Shown here in pieces: positions 25,843-33,632 of a stretch of 34,026 nt of DNA. Both the position numbers and the translations under genes were made by a program. Numbering within the stretch: the first letter of the stretch is position 1; the number at the start of each line of letters is the position of its first letter. The notes below the pieces were generated by a model. That model had not been told where the DNA came from. It saw only the letters and a list, made by a program, of their open reading frames with translations, and made no database searches. Origin of the DNA: Hymenobacter glacialis (lineage in GTDB: Bacteria; Bacteroidota; Bacteroidia; Cytophagales; Hymenobacteraceae); assembly GCF_001816165.1 (NCBI RefSeq), contig NZ_MDZC01000064.1:1-34026 (forward strand), in the 5' to 3' direction.

Positions 25843-26135
25843 CCAAAATCTGGCAAATGCCGCAAATACGAGGCGTTCCGTGCTGCGGCCTTGCGCCTGG
25901 CCGAGCAGAGTTGCTCGACCCAGGCCGCCGCCCGGGCGCTGACCACCGACCCGAAACGCATTCGCCAGCGGCAAAATGCCGCCAAAATGCCGTTGCGGCC
26001 GTCTCAGGCATGGCCCCTGACCCGGCCACGCCCGCCGCTTTGCGCTACCTGCAGTCCATTAACTGACGGCAGGCGCAGGAGCTGGTAATTTTAAAAAAAA
26101 CCATAGCCCTCTACTCGCAGCCGTCGTACCAATGA
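25843..26135 (+). pseudogene. degenerate IS3-type transposase orfA remnant
   Basis: The sequence translates to CRKYEAFRAAALRLAEQSCS, then TQAAARALTTDPKRIRQ in one frame. About 25980-26010 it moves to a second frame reading APDPATPAALRYLQSIN, a TGA stop (26064), then RQAQELVILKKTIALYSQPS and the end. This is the standard IS3 OrfA pattern (helix-turn-helix, then the leucine-zipper-like RQAQELEILKK end). The A8 run at 26093-26100 recalls the slippery site of these elements. One frameshift and one in-frame stop make it inactive. No orfB follows and no terminal inverted repeats were recognised. Confidence 0.75.
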
Positions 26136-26581
26136 GTTGCTGCGGATTCATCGCTGCCCTTCCTTGCCCCAACAGCAGAACAATTTTTGTCGAAAACGAT
26201 TGGATGCTAGCACTGTCAGAAACCCGGACAACACTTTTTCGCTTTAGGTCGAATTACACTCGGACATGGGTCATGCCTAGACTTCTCAAGCACGCGCAGG
26301 AACAACAGACCGCTCACATTGCTGTTGTTGCGAGGCGTCCGGGACATACCCCGACTAATTAACCAATTTTGCCAACAAAGGCCCCAGCTATGGCAGGCGT
26401 AGCAACGGAGTGGCAACAACAGATAATAATCAAGGAACGTGTCACCGGGCGTTTCGCCCACCACGACTCCAATTGTCCTGCCACCGTGGGCAGCGCCTGT
26501 AGCCTCCACGGTATTTGCCAGCTCATAACCACTACAGCGTGCGCAATCAACGCACTACCCTGTCCTAATTACCGCGTTTTT
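26136..26581. other. spacer after the transposase remnant, no gene recognised
   Basis: Short open stretches occur on both strands, but none gives a recognisable or family-like protein. The region may contain further decayed mobile-element DNA. The minus-strand stretch at about 26360-26550 (WQIPWRLQALPTVAG...) is the least random-looking. No confident promoter of the following gene was found. Confidence 0.4.
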
Positions 26582-28261
26582 ATGGAATACCCCAATACCC
26601 GCCTATATACTCATTCTCATAAGTCCCTTAAATCAAGCATTCTGTGCCTGGTGGTAATGATGATATTACTAAGCCTGCCTGCCTTTTTTTCTAAAGCGGC
26701 GAGTGATAAATTCCATTACTTTTATCAGGTTTTTTTTGATGGAATTATCTGCATATTAATATTTTTGATTCCTATTTTCCTATTTTATCGAAACGTAAAA
26801 GTTTACTTCTGGCTATTATTCCCCCTTGCTCTTTTATCGCCTTTGATAATCTTTTCAATTCTCTCTTTTAAAGTTGCTCCCGGTTGGCATTTTTTCTCCT
26901 TAATACTACAAACCAACATAAACGAAGCGAAAGAGCTGGGAGCCAATTACCTGGCTTTTTTCCTTCCCCTGGAGGCCCTGTATATAGGCCTGTACGTCTT
27001 GTTTTTGAAAAAGCTGGATGTCAAAACTATTTCGTTTAGGATAGCTGCGGCTGTCTCAGTAGTCAGCTTGTTCAGTGTAGGGGCTTATCTCTACTTAAAC
27101 AACCAATTGCATTTAAGAGGGGATAATTCGGTAAAGAAATACTATCCGATGTCGTTGGTAGGCGGCGTGGTGGAAGTGCTGAAATACGAAGTCCCCGTAG
27201 ATAATCAGAAGTTTAGCTTTCAAGCTTACCAGAGTGTTGCCACCAGCAAGCGCCAAATTCAAGTATTTATAATTGGCGAATCCTCCCGTTATGATAGGTG
27301 GCACATCAACGGCTACAACCGCCCCACTTCTCCTCTGCTAGAGCAGCAGACCGGGCTTATTGCTTTTTCGAACGTGATGGCTGGGGCCCATGCTACTTGG
27401 ATGTCGTTGCCCCAAATGATTACCCGCGCAACGCCGAAGAACATAGATGCCCAATTTCACGAAAAAAGCATTTTATCTGCGTTCAAGGAAGCCAATTTTC
27501 AAACCGCCTGGCTAAGCAACCAGTCCGATAAAGAACTCTATTTTTCCGGTACTACCCCCATCCACGCGAAGACAGCCGATTACTCGGTATTCTCCTCCAA
27601 CTCATCCGGACTGGAGATTTTGGATGTGTACGACGCGAGGCTCCTGCCGATACTGGATAGCGTTTTAAGTAACTCGACCAAAAATGCATTCGTCGTTTTG
27701 CACACGATGGGCAACCACTACGATTATCCCCGGAGGTATCCCAGCAGCTTTAATGTGTTCAAGCCATCGGGCAAAGACCAGGCCGTTGGAACCCCAACGA
27801 TTGCAAGCAAAGACATTATCAATAACTCATACGATAACAGCATCTTATACGCCGATTACATCATCAACAGTGCCATTGAACTGGTTAAGAAGAAGCGCGC
27901 CATTTCCACTGTTACGTTCCTGGCTGACCACGGCGAGAATTTGTACGATTTGCCCGGAGGAGAATTCAACGCTCATACCAAGCCTTCTATCTACAGCCTG
28001 CACGTGCCCTTATTCATCTGGACTTCGCAGGAGTTCGACCAGGCTTTCCCGCAAAAGCGGCAGAATTTGATTAAAAACAAAGACAAACGAATTGGGGCCG
28101 GGAACATTTTCTTTACCAACCTAGCCTTAGCCAATGTCACGTTTAGCGCCTTCGAACCAAGCCAAAGCATCGTCGACGATTCTTTTCAGGAAAATGAGCA
28201 GGAATACTACGATTTGGAGACAAAGAAATCGACTAGTTCCCGGGCCTTGAGGCAGCACTGA
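26582..28261 (+). CDS. phosphoethanolamine transferase-like membrane sulfatase-fold protein
   Basis: This 559-residue protein has about five N-terminal transmembrane helices (residues about 17-180), then a periplasmic alkaline-phosphatase/sulfatase-fold domain. It matches the EptA/CptA/MCR pattern. Glu233 is in VFIIGESSRYDRWHINGYNR. Thr272 is in GAHATWMSLPQM, at the nucleophile position. HTMGNHYDYPRRYP is the substrate or metal loop, and Asp449-His450 are in FLADHGENLYD. The cysteine pairs that brace EptA and MCR enzymes are not in this domain. Such enzymes move phosphoethanolamine from a phospholipid to lipid A or another glycan; the acceptor is unknown. The start is ATG 26582; the in-frame upstream extension is not family-like. 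It is AT-richer than its neighbours and follows an IS remnant, suggesting horizontal acquisition. Confidence 0.85.
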   Translation: MEYPNTRLYTHSHKSLKSSILCLVVMMILLSLPAFFSKAASDKFHYFYQVFFDGIICILIFLIPIFLFYRNVKVYFWLLFPLALLSPLIIFSILSFKVAPGWHFFSLILQTNINEAKELGANYLAFFLPLEALYIGLYVLFLKKLDVKTISFRIAAAVSVVSLFSVGAYLYLNNQLHLRGDNSVKKYYPMSLVGGVVEVLKYEVPVDNQKFSFQAYQSVATSKRQIQVFIIGESSRYDRWHINGYNRPTSPLLEQQTGLIAFSNVMAGAHATWMSLPQMITRATPKNIDAQFHEKSILSAFKEANFQTAWLSNQSDKELYFSGTTPIHAKTADYSVFSSNSSGLEILDVYDARLLPILDSVLSNSTKNAFVVLHTMGNHYDYPRRYPSSFNVFKPSGKDQAVGTPTIASKDIINNSYDNSILYADYIINSAIELVKKKRAISTVTFLADHGENLYDLPGGEFNAHTKPSIYSLHVPLFIWTSQEFDQAFPQKRQNLIKNKDKRIGAGNIFFTNLALANVTFSAFEPSQSIVDDSFQENEQEYYDLETKKSTSSRALRQH

Positions 28262-28636
28262 AAGGCCATAATAAATCACTCCAGCCAACCCCCCAATCGT
28301 GGCGTTACCAGCGAAATATATTTCGCTTGAACAACTGACAAACGTTGGCCCATCATTCTACCACATTGTCCATGGTTTAGGCGGGGTTTAGCTGGCTGCG
28401 GGCAGGGCACCGCGGCAGCTTTAGGTACAACTGTTTACACAAAGCGCTTATCACCATATCCTCGCTAGTGCTGAGCTTTGCCCTGTTCTGGATGGTCCCA
28501 ACCGGTACGTCTGATTTTTTCCGTGAGCGGGACTTTATAATCACGGAGCGGCGTTCGGCAGCAGATTTGCTGGCCTAATCATCCTGCGCCGGCCCCGCAA
28601 ACCGAGTACCTTTGCAGTTCGTCACTTAGCTAAAAA
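28262..28636. other. spacer with an 18-bp perfect palindrome and a downstream promoter
   Basis: No ORF is recognised. AGCGAAATATATTTCGCT at 28310-28327 is a perfect palindrome without a loop, 49 bases after the upstream stop. A -7 box at 28607 serves the next gene. Confidence 0.6.
28607..28614 (+). promoter_or_regulatory. Bacteroidota -7 box (TACCTTTG) of the nucleotidase pair
   Basis: This exact TAnnTTTG match lies 22 bases before the ATG of the next gene, giving a short leader of about 15-18 nt. No clear -33 element was found. Confidence 0.55.
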
Positions 28637-29392
28637 ATGCGCCTTTCCCGCTTTCGCGTCCCCGTTCTTGGTTTGCTTACGTTGCTGGGCTCCTGCCAGC
28701 GCGTTGCTTATGTGTCCAAGGCAAGTTTTGCCCCTGTCACCAGCCAGCCAGTTGGCAAAACCCAGCCCGAAGACCCCGCCGTGGCCGCCATTATTGCGCC
28801 GTATCACGACAAAGTGACCAGCCAGATGCAGGAAGTGCTGGGCACCGCGCCGGTGGCGCTGGTTAAGGCGGCCGGCGAGTCGCCACTGTCCAACTTCGTA
28901 GCCGATTTGCAGCGGGCCCGGGCCAGTCAGGTGCTGGGCCAGCCCGTGCCGCTGGGCGTGATGACCAACGGCGGCCTGCGCTCCGGTTTTGCGGCCGGCC
29001 CCGTTACGCTGGGCTCGGTGTTTGAGCTCATGCCCTTTGAGAATGAGCTGGTGGTGCTCGACGCGCCCGGGCCTGTGGTGCAGCAGCTGTTTGAGTTCGC
29101 GGCCAAAGTCAAGATGGCGGTATCCGGCGCCACTTACGCCGTCACCTTCGACGGCTTTCCCAAAGACATCCGCATCGGCGACCAGCCGTTCGACATCAAC
29201 CAGGACAGGACTTGGGCCATTGCCATTTCCGATTACCTGGCCGGCGGCGGCGACAATATGGTGTTTTTCAAAACCCTCACGCCCCGCCCCACCAACGTGC
29301 TGCTCCGTACCGCCATTGCCGACCACATTCGCGCCCTTACCAAATCCGGTCAGCCCGTGACGGCTAAGGTGGAAGGCCGCGTAAAGCAGTAA
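28637..29392 (+). CDS. 5'-nucleotidase C-terminal domain lipoprotein
   Basis: This 251-residue protein starts at ATG 28637 with a lipoprotein signal (LGLLTLLGSC, lipobox Cys near residue 20). The body is the 5'-nucleotidase C-terminal (substrate-binding) domain: ESPLSNFVADLQRARASQ, MTNGGLRSGFAAGPVTLGSV, FELMPFENELVVLDAPGPVV and AISDYLAGGGDNM. It has no metallophosphatase domain of its own; that is encoded by the next gene, 30 bases downstream. In UshA-like enzymes this domain holds the nucleotide base through aromatic residues and rotates onto the catalytic domain. The pair therefore looks like a two-gene version, made in reverse order (C-terminal part first). Confidence 0.88.
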   Translation: MRLSRFRVPVLGLLTLLGSCQRVAYVSKASFAPVTSQPVGKTQPEDPAVAAIIAPYHDKVTSQMQEVLGTAPVALVKAAGESPLSNFVADLQRARASQVLGQPVPLGVMTNGGLRSGFAAGPVTLGSVFELMPFENELVVLDAPGPVVQQLFEFAAKVKMAVSGATYAVTFDGFPKDIRIGDQPFDINQDRTWAIAISDYLAGGGDNMVFFKTLTPRPTNVLLRTAIADHIRALTKSGQPVTAKVEGRVKQ

Positions 29393-29422
29393 TAAATAAC
29401 AGGACAATACGCTACCTATCCG

Positions 29423-30364
29423 ATGACTACTCGCCGCGATTTTCTCCGTCAATCCCTGCTGGGCACCGCCGGCCTCACCGTGCTGGGGGGGCTAGCCACT
29501 TCGGCCGAAGCCGCTACCGCTGCTAAGGGGCCGGTCAAGCTGACCATTCTGCACACCAACGACATGCACTCCCGCATTGAGCCCTTCCCCGACAACGGCG
29601 GGCAGTGGGCCGGGCTGGGCGGCATGGCGCGGCGCGCGGCCCTTATCAAAGACATTCGCAGCAAGGAAGCCAACGTGCTGCTCCTGGATTCGGGCGATAT
29701 CTTCCAGGGCACCCCTTACTTCAACTTCTTTGGTGGCGAGCTGGAGTACAAGCTCATGAGCCAGATGAGCTACGACGCCAGCACCCTTGGCAACCACGAT
29801 TTTGACAACGGCCTGGAAGGCCTGCAGCGCCAGTTGCCCAACGCCACTTTCCCGTTTCTGGTGGCCAACTACGACTTCTCCAAAACTCCCATGGCCGGCA
29901 AGATTGCGCCTTACAAGGTGTTTGAGAAGCAGGGCATCCGTATCGGTGTGTTTGGCCTGGGCATTGAATTGGCCGGGCTGGTGGCCGATAAAAACTTCGG
30001 CGCCACCGTGTACCTCGACCCCGTGGCCAAGGCCCGGGAAACGGCCGCCCAGCTGCGCGGCCCCGAAAAGTGTGACCTGGTCATCTGCCTCTCGCACCTC
30101 GGCTACAAGTACCAAAATGCCAAAATAGACGACTGCAAGCTGGCCGCCCAGGTTTCCGGCATCGACCTGATTCTGGGGGGGCACACGCACACGTTCATGG
30201 ACGCGCCCGAACCCATTGCCAGCCCCGATGGCCGCTCCACCCTCATCAACCAGGTGGGTTGGTCGGGTATAAATCTGGGAAGGCTGGATTACGAATTTTC
30301 GCCAAAAACCAAACGCGGCGGATTGGCAAGTGCTTCTGTAGTACCGGTTACGGCTGCCTGTTAA
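29423..30364 (+). CDS. metallophosphatase (UshA-like 5'-nucleotidase catalytic domain)
   Basis: This 313-residue protein has a twin-arginine-type signal (TTRRDFLRQSLLGTAGLTVL). The di-metal phosphoesterase motifs are complete: ILHTNDMHSR, LLDSGDIFQGTPYFNFFGGE, LGNHDFDNG, ICLSHLGYK and LGGHTHTF. It ends after the catalytic domain (about residue 300) and lacks the C-terminal binding domain, which the preceding gene supplies. Predicted activity is hydrolysis of periplasmic nucleotides or similar phosphoesters. The Tat signal implies folding and metal loading before export, whereas its partner is a Sec lipoprotein. Same operon, 30-base gap. The start is ATG 29423. Confidence 0.9.
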   Translation: MTTRRDFLRQSLLGTAGLTVLGGLATSAEAATAAKGPVKLTILHTNDMHSRIEPFPDNGGQWAGLGGMARRAALIKDIRSKEANVLLLDSGDIFQGTPYFNFFGGELEYKLMSQMSYDASTLGNHDFDNGLEGLQRQLPNATFPFLVANYDFSKTPMAGKIAPYKVFEKQGIRIGVFGLGIELAGLVADKNFGATVYLDPVAKARETAAQLRGPEKCDLVICLSHLGYKYQNAKIDDCKLAAQVSGIDLILGGHTHTFMDAPEPIASPDGRSTLINQVGWSGINLGRLDYEFSPKTKRGGLASASVVPVTAAC

Positions 30365-30409
30365 AAGCACGACAAAAGCAAGAGGATTTCGGCTTTTTTA
30401 AGTGCAGAG

Positions 30410-30418
30410 TTTTCCACA
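30410..30418 (+). promoter_or_regulatory. DnaA-box-like site upstream of dnaA
   Basis: TTTTCCACA fits the DnaA-box consensus TTWTNCACA, about 100 bases before the dnaA start. A single site suggests autoregulation rather than a replication origin. Confidence 0.4.
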
Positions 30419-30516
30419 ATTTTGTTCCCCTCTAAAAAATTAGCCTGCTTCCGCGCGGTTCATTTTATTGCTTTTTTCGTCCCTGGTTCGCACCCGGTTG
30501 TTGTCTAACTGCTCTC

Positions 30517-32075
30517 ATGCTCAAAGATTTTCGTACGGTTTGGGCTGGCTGTTTGCGCAGCATCTCGGCGGAAATCGGGGAGCAGAGTTTCAAGACCTGG
30601 TTCCAGCCAATTGCCCCGGTTGAGCTCAAAGGCAACGTCCTGACCATTCAGGTGCCCAGCGCTTATTTTTACGACTGGCTGGAGGAACACTACGTGGACG
30701 AGCTGCGCCGCGCGCTCTACAAGGAGCTGGGCGCCGATGGCCGCCTCGAATACAGCGTGGTGGTGGACCAGGGCAACGACCAGACCCCGCCCCGCGCTCT
30801 GCACCTGCCGCCGCCCCGCAAAGCCGCCGCGCCCGACCCGCGCGATGCCCCCCAAAGCCCGCCGTCCATGCCCATGGCAACCCGCTGGCCGGCAGTGGCC
30901 GGGCCGCTTCGGCGCGCTACGTATCGTCGGGGGCGGTGCGCACCACCCCGCGTGGCAACAATTTCAGCAACAGCGCGGGCAACGCCGACACGCTGGCGCC
31001 GCCCCGCAATCCCTTCGACACGGCCAAGCCCGTGGACGGCAACCTCGTGCCGTCGCAGCTCAACGGCTCGTACACGTTCGACAACTACATCGAGGGCGAC
31101 TGCAACCGCCTGGCCCGCTCGGCGGGCCTGGCCGTGGCCAACAAGCCCGGTACCACCAGCTTCAACCCGCTGATGGTGTACGGCGGCGTGGGCCTGGGCA
31201 AAACGCACCTTGTGCAGGCCATTGGCAACCACATCAAGGCCACCGCACCCGAGCGGTTTGTGCTGTACGTATCGGCGGAGAAGTTCACCAACCAATTCAT
31301 CGACAGCGTGCAGCGTGCGCAGGTGCAGGACTTCGCCAACTTCTACCTGCAGGTAGACGCCCTGATTCTGGACGACGTGCAGTTTCTGGCCAACAAGGGC
31401 AAGACGCAGGAGATGTTCTTTCACATCTTCAACCACCTGCACCAGTCCGGCAAGCAGATTGTGATGACCTCCGACCGGCCGCCCAAGGACCTGCAAGGCC
31501 TGGAAGACCGATTATTGAACCGCTTTAAATGGGGCCTGACGGCTGATGTGCAAAGCCCCGACTTTGAGACGCGGGTGGCCATCATCCGCAACAAGATGGA
31601 GCAGGACGGCATTGATATTCCGCCGGACCACGTGGTGGACTACCTCGCCAACTCGGTGCACACCAACGTGCGCGAGCTGGAAGGCGTAATCGCCTCACTG
31701 GTGGCCCAGAGCAGCCTTTCGCGCCGCGACATCGACCTGGAAATGGTGAAGCAGGCCCTACGCCACATCATTGAAGAGGTGGAAGCCGAAGTGAACTTGG
31801 ACTTCATTCAAAAGACCGTGGCCGCGTATTTCAACATCTCTGTAGAGCTGCTGAAGGACAAAACCCGCAAAAAAGAAGTGGTAACGGCCCGGCAGGTGGC
31901 CATGTACTTTGCCAAGCACCACACGGCTCACACCCTGAAAACCATTGGTTTCCACTTCGGTGGGCGCGACCATACCACGGTCATGCACTCGGTGCAAACG
32001 GTATCGGACCTGGTGGATTCGGACAAAAAATTCCGCGACCAGGTAGACGAGCTGCGAAAGAAGTTCGCGAAGTAG
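30517..32075 (+). pseudogene. dnaA: dnaA, chromosomal replication initiator, frameshifted (almost surely a sequence error)
   Basis: Domain I (FRTVWAGCLRSISAEIGEQS, FKTWFQPIAPVELKGNVLTI, EYSVVVDQ) is in one frame. Domains III-IV are in another: NPFDTAKPVDGNLVPSQLNG, Walker A YGGVGLGKTHLVQAIGNH, Walker B ALILDDVQFLANKGKT, and the DnaA-box-binding VTARQVAMYFAKHHTAHTLK and FGGRDHTTVMHSV. The switch lies in the linker, most simply at the C6 run 30848-30853. With seven Cs the frame is continuous and gives 519 residues. DnaA is essential, both halves are intact and the error sits in a homopolymer, so a read or assembly indel is the best explanation. The start is ATG 30517. dnaN is not adjacent. Confidence 0.95.
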
Positions 32076-32082
32076 CGGATTG

Positions 32083-32110
32083 GTAGATACGCAGTAAGTT
32101 GCGTCTCTAC
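32083..32110. repeat. short palindrome between dnaA and the next convergent gene
   Basis: GTAGATACGCA (32083-32093) and TGCGTCTCTAC (32100-32110) pair with one mismatch around a 6-nt loop. It could act as a weak terminator or be a small dispersed repeat. Confidence 0.55.
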
Positions 32111-32137
32111 ATCTGCACATCGCCAGAACTGCTCAAT

Positions 32138-32635
32138 CTAGGCAGTAGCAGTAGGGCTGCTGGTTTCTACCAGCTGCACGCCGTGGTTGCTGGCAAATTC
32201 TCGCACCTGCTCCCGGAAGCGGTTTTTGCGCATTTTCCCCTTTACTTCCCTCAGGTTGAGGGCGTAAACTTCGCCGTCTTTTTGCTGCACGCGCAGCATC
32301 ATGGGGCGGAGCTCCAGAGCAGCTATTTGCTCAGCGGCAAATACCTGCTTGGCACGGAAAAGGCCGGCTTTGTGCACAATGTAGCCCGGCGTGAACTCGA
32401 GGTAGCTCTGGGTGCCGAAGATGGGCGCGTTGTGCACCAGAATGTAGCCTATGTACACGAAAGTGAACACCAGAAATACCCAGTGCAGGAAGTGGTAGTC
32501 GTTGGCGTTGCTGTCGCCCCACATGGAAAACAGCACGTAGGCCAGCCAAAAGCCGCCAATGGCTAGTTGCCCCCAGAAAGGGATGCGGGAAGTATTGGCG
32601 GGGCGAAGGCGGATGCGGGTGGTACCAGTGGGCAT
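32138..32635 (-). CDS. small membrane protein with PH-like domain
   Basis: This 165-residue protein has two transmembrane helices, at about 25-40 (LAIGGFWLAYVLFSMW) and 48-66 (FLHWVFLVFTFVYIGYILVH). A cytoplasmic beta-rich domain follows (YLEFTPGYIVHKAGLFRAKQ, AALELRPMMLRVQQKDGEVY), resembling a bacterial PH-like fold. A basic amphipathic C-terminal helix (REVKGKMRKNRFREQVREFA) completes it. The start is ATG 32635. It is convergent with dnaA. The function is unknown and I do not recognise the family beyond this architecture. Confidence 0.7.
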   Translation of the reverse strand: MPTGTTRIRLRPANTSRIPFWGQLAIGGFWLAYVLFSMWGDSNANDYHFLHWVFLVFTFVYIGYILVHNAPIFGTQSYLEFTPGYIVHKAGLFRAKQVFAAEQIAALELRPMMLRVQQKDGEVYALNLREVKGKMRKNRFREQVREFASNHGVQLVETSSPTATA

Positions 32636-32802
32636 GGGGCAAATTTAGGGCAAACCAATTGAGAGAAATCAATATGCGAGCATAAGTAAACAGTAACCGC
32701 TTAAAGTCAATGCTAACAAATTGATTATAAATAATATATAAATTTAATCTAAACATTAGAATTTGATTCGCCTGTTAGGAATCAAAACAAGAAAATTTAG
32801 CA

Positions 32803-32855
32803 TTAATCTTTTATATTATTAAATTTATTATAAATTTAATAATATAAAAGATTAA
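32803..32855. repeat. 53-nt AT-only perfect hairpin
   Basis: The 25-nt arms 32803-32827 and 32831-32855 are perfectly complementary around a TTA loop, with one C in each left arm and one G in each right arm. The direct repeat GCATT flanks it on both sides, and a T6 run follows about 5 bases later on the plus strand. Confidence 0.9.
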
Positions 32856-32949
32856 GCATTTTTTACAAAATTCTGATTTTGAGGAGATTAATTCAATAGT
32901 GTTTTTTTTATAACTGTCTGGCTTGATTTGTTTACTTGCTAACAAAAAA

Positions 32950-32981
32950 TTTGCTTATTCTTATTATTAGAATTATATTTG
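32950..32981 (+). promoter_or_regulatory. Bacteroidota promoter: TTTG, 20 nt, TATATTTG
   Basis: TTTG (32950-32953) is followed after 20 bases by TATATTTG (32974-32981). Both boxes and the spacing match the Bacteroidota consensus. Transcription would start at about 32987, leaving a leader of about 115 nt before the ATG at 33102. Confidence 0.7.
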
Positions 32982-33101
32982 AATAAATTATGATGAATCT
33001 ACTGGCATCCTTGGTACAAGGGGTTCATATAATGAAGTAAGCTCAACAGTCTTTTTTCATCACCAATAAGTAAATTTTTTAATCACCTAACCTTTTTTGT
33101 C

Positions 33102-33476
33102 ATGAAAACCCTACTGAAAAAAGCCGCAGCATTATTTGTTTTTGCAATCCTCTCCTGTGCATCGGCAGCACAAGCCCAGAGTAATGGGAAAGGAGCTTTT
33201 GTGGCAAAATACGATTACTCAGTTTGCATGACTGCTCAACTGACAGGCTTAAGCGCATGCCTGGAAATGACCCAGACGTCTTATGTTCTTCACCCAAATG
33301 GTAAGGCTAAGTCCGTTTTTGTTGGCCAGGTACCGGCCACTGGGGTAAGAACGACTTTTCCTTCCTCCTGGCAGGAAAGAGGTGAGGACGGTGTGTTGCG
33401 TGATTACACTAGCTCCTTCGTAGTGTCTAGCGACGGTTCGGCTAAGCTGACGTTGAATGGCGAAGAGCATGAATAA
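33102..33476 (+). CDS. small secreted protein of unknown function
   Basis: This is a 124-residue protein with a clear signal peptide (KTLLKKAAALFVFAILSCAS, then AAQAQS). The mature part is about 98 residues: AFVAKYDYSVCMTAQLTGLS, with Cys residues 48 and 58 in the CMTAQLTGLSAC segment possibly forming a disulfide. YVLHPNGKAKSVFVGQV and SSFVVSSDGSAKLTLNGEEH suggest beta strands. I do not recognise a family. The start is ATG 33102, behind a good promoter with a long AT-rich leader. The gene itself is of moderate GC, unlike its leader. It is followed by a weak hairpin and then a transposase. Confidence 0.7.
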   Translation: MKTLLKKAAALFVFAILSCASAAQAQSNGKGAFVAKYDYSVCMTAQLTGLSACLEMTQTSYVLHPNGKAKSVFVGQVPATGVRTTFPSSWQERGEDGVLRDYTSSFVVSSDGSAKLTLNGEEHE

Positions 33477-33478
33477 TT

Positions 33479-33500
33479 TGCTTAAGCTAAGTTTTAAGCA
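33479..33500 (+). terminator. weak hairpin after the small secreted protein
   Basis: TGCTTAA (33479-33485) pairs with TTAAGCA (33494-33500) and is followed by CTTTTG. The stem is short and the T-run interrupted. Confidence 0.4.
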
Positions 33501-33577
33501 CTTTTGTTTACAAAGTCTTGCAACCAATCAGAAAAAGAAAAGCCCAGGCCATAGCCTTGTCCTTACCCAAAACTCAG

Positions 33578-33609
33578 AAAAGCGCCGGCCTGGAGGTCGG
33601 CGCTTTTTT
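33578..33609 (+). terminator. strong intrinsic terminator just before the transposase
   Basis: AAAAGCGCCGGCC (33578-33590) pairs with GGTCGGCGCTTTT (33595-33607) around TGGA, with one wobble pair, and ends in T6. It ends 24 bases before the transposase start codon. Confidence 0.88.
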
Positions 33610-33632
33610 GTGGGCTGTGGTAGCTTTCGGGC

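Larger units (their letters stand above)
32636..33101. other. AT-rich spacer before the small secreted protein
   Basis: This stretch is strikingly AT-rich compared with the rest of the window and holds no credible ORF. It contains the 53-nt AT-only hairpin (32803) and a promoter (32950). Bases 32640-32760 are an AT-rich leader region with no other feature. Confidence 0.7.

Noticed and set aside
26216..26550. Minus-strand ORFs between the IS remnant and the EptA-like gene
   Set aside because: Translations are Cys/Trp/Ser-rich and overlap each other in different frames, with no recognisable family.
30365..30516. Replication origin next to dnaA
   Set aside because: Only one DnaA-box-like site (TTTTCCACA) is present, with no cluster of boxes or AT-rich unwinding element, and dnaN is not adjacent.
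30848..30853. Programmed frameshift in dnaA at the C6 run
   Set aside because: Known programmed sites use slippery A/T-rich or specific heptamers and dnaA is not known to use one. Three other unrelated genes in the window have similar single deletions, so sequence error is more likely.
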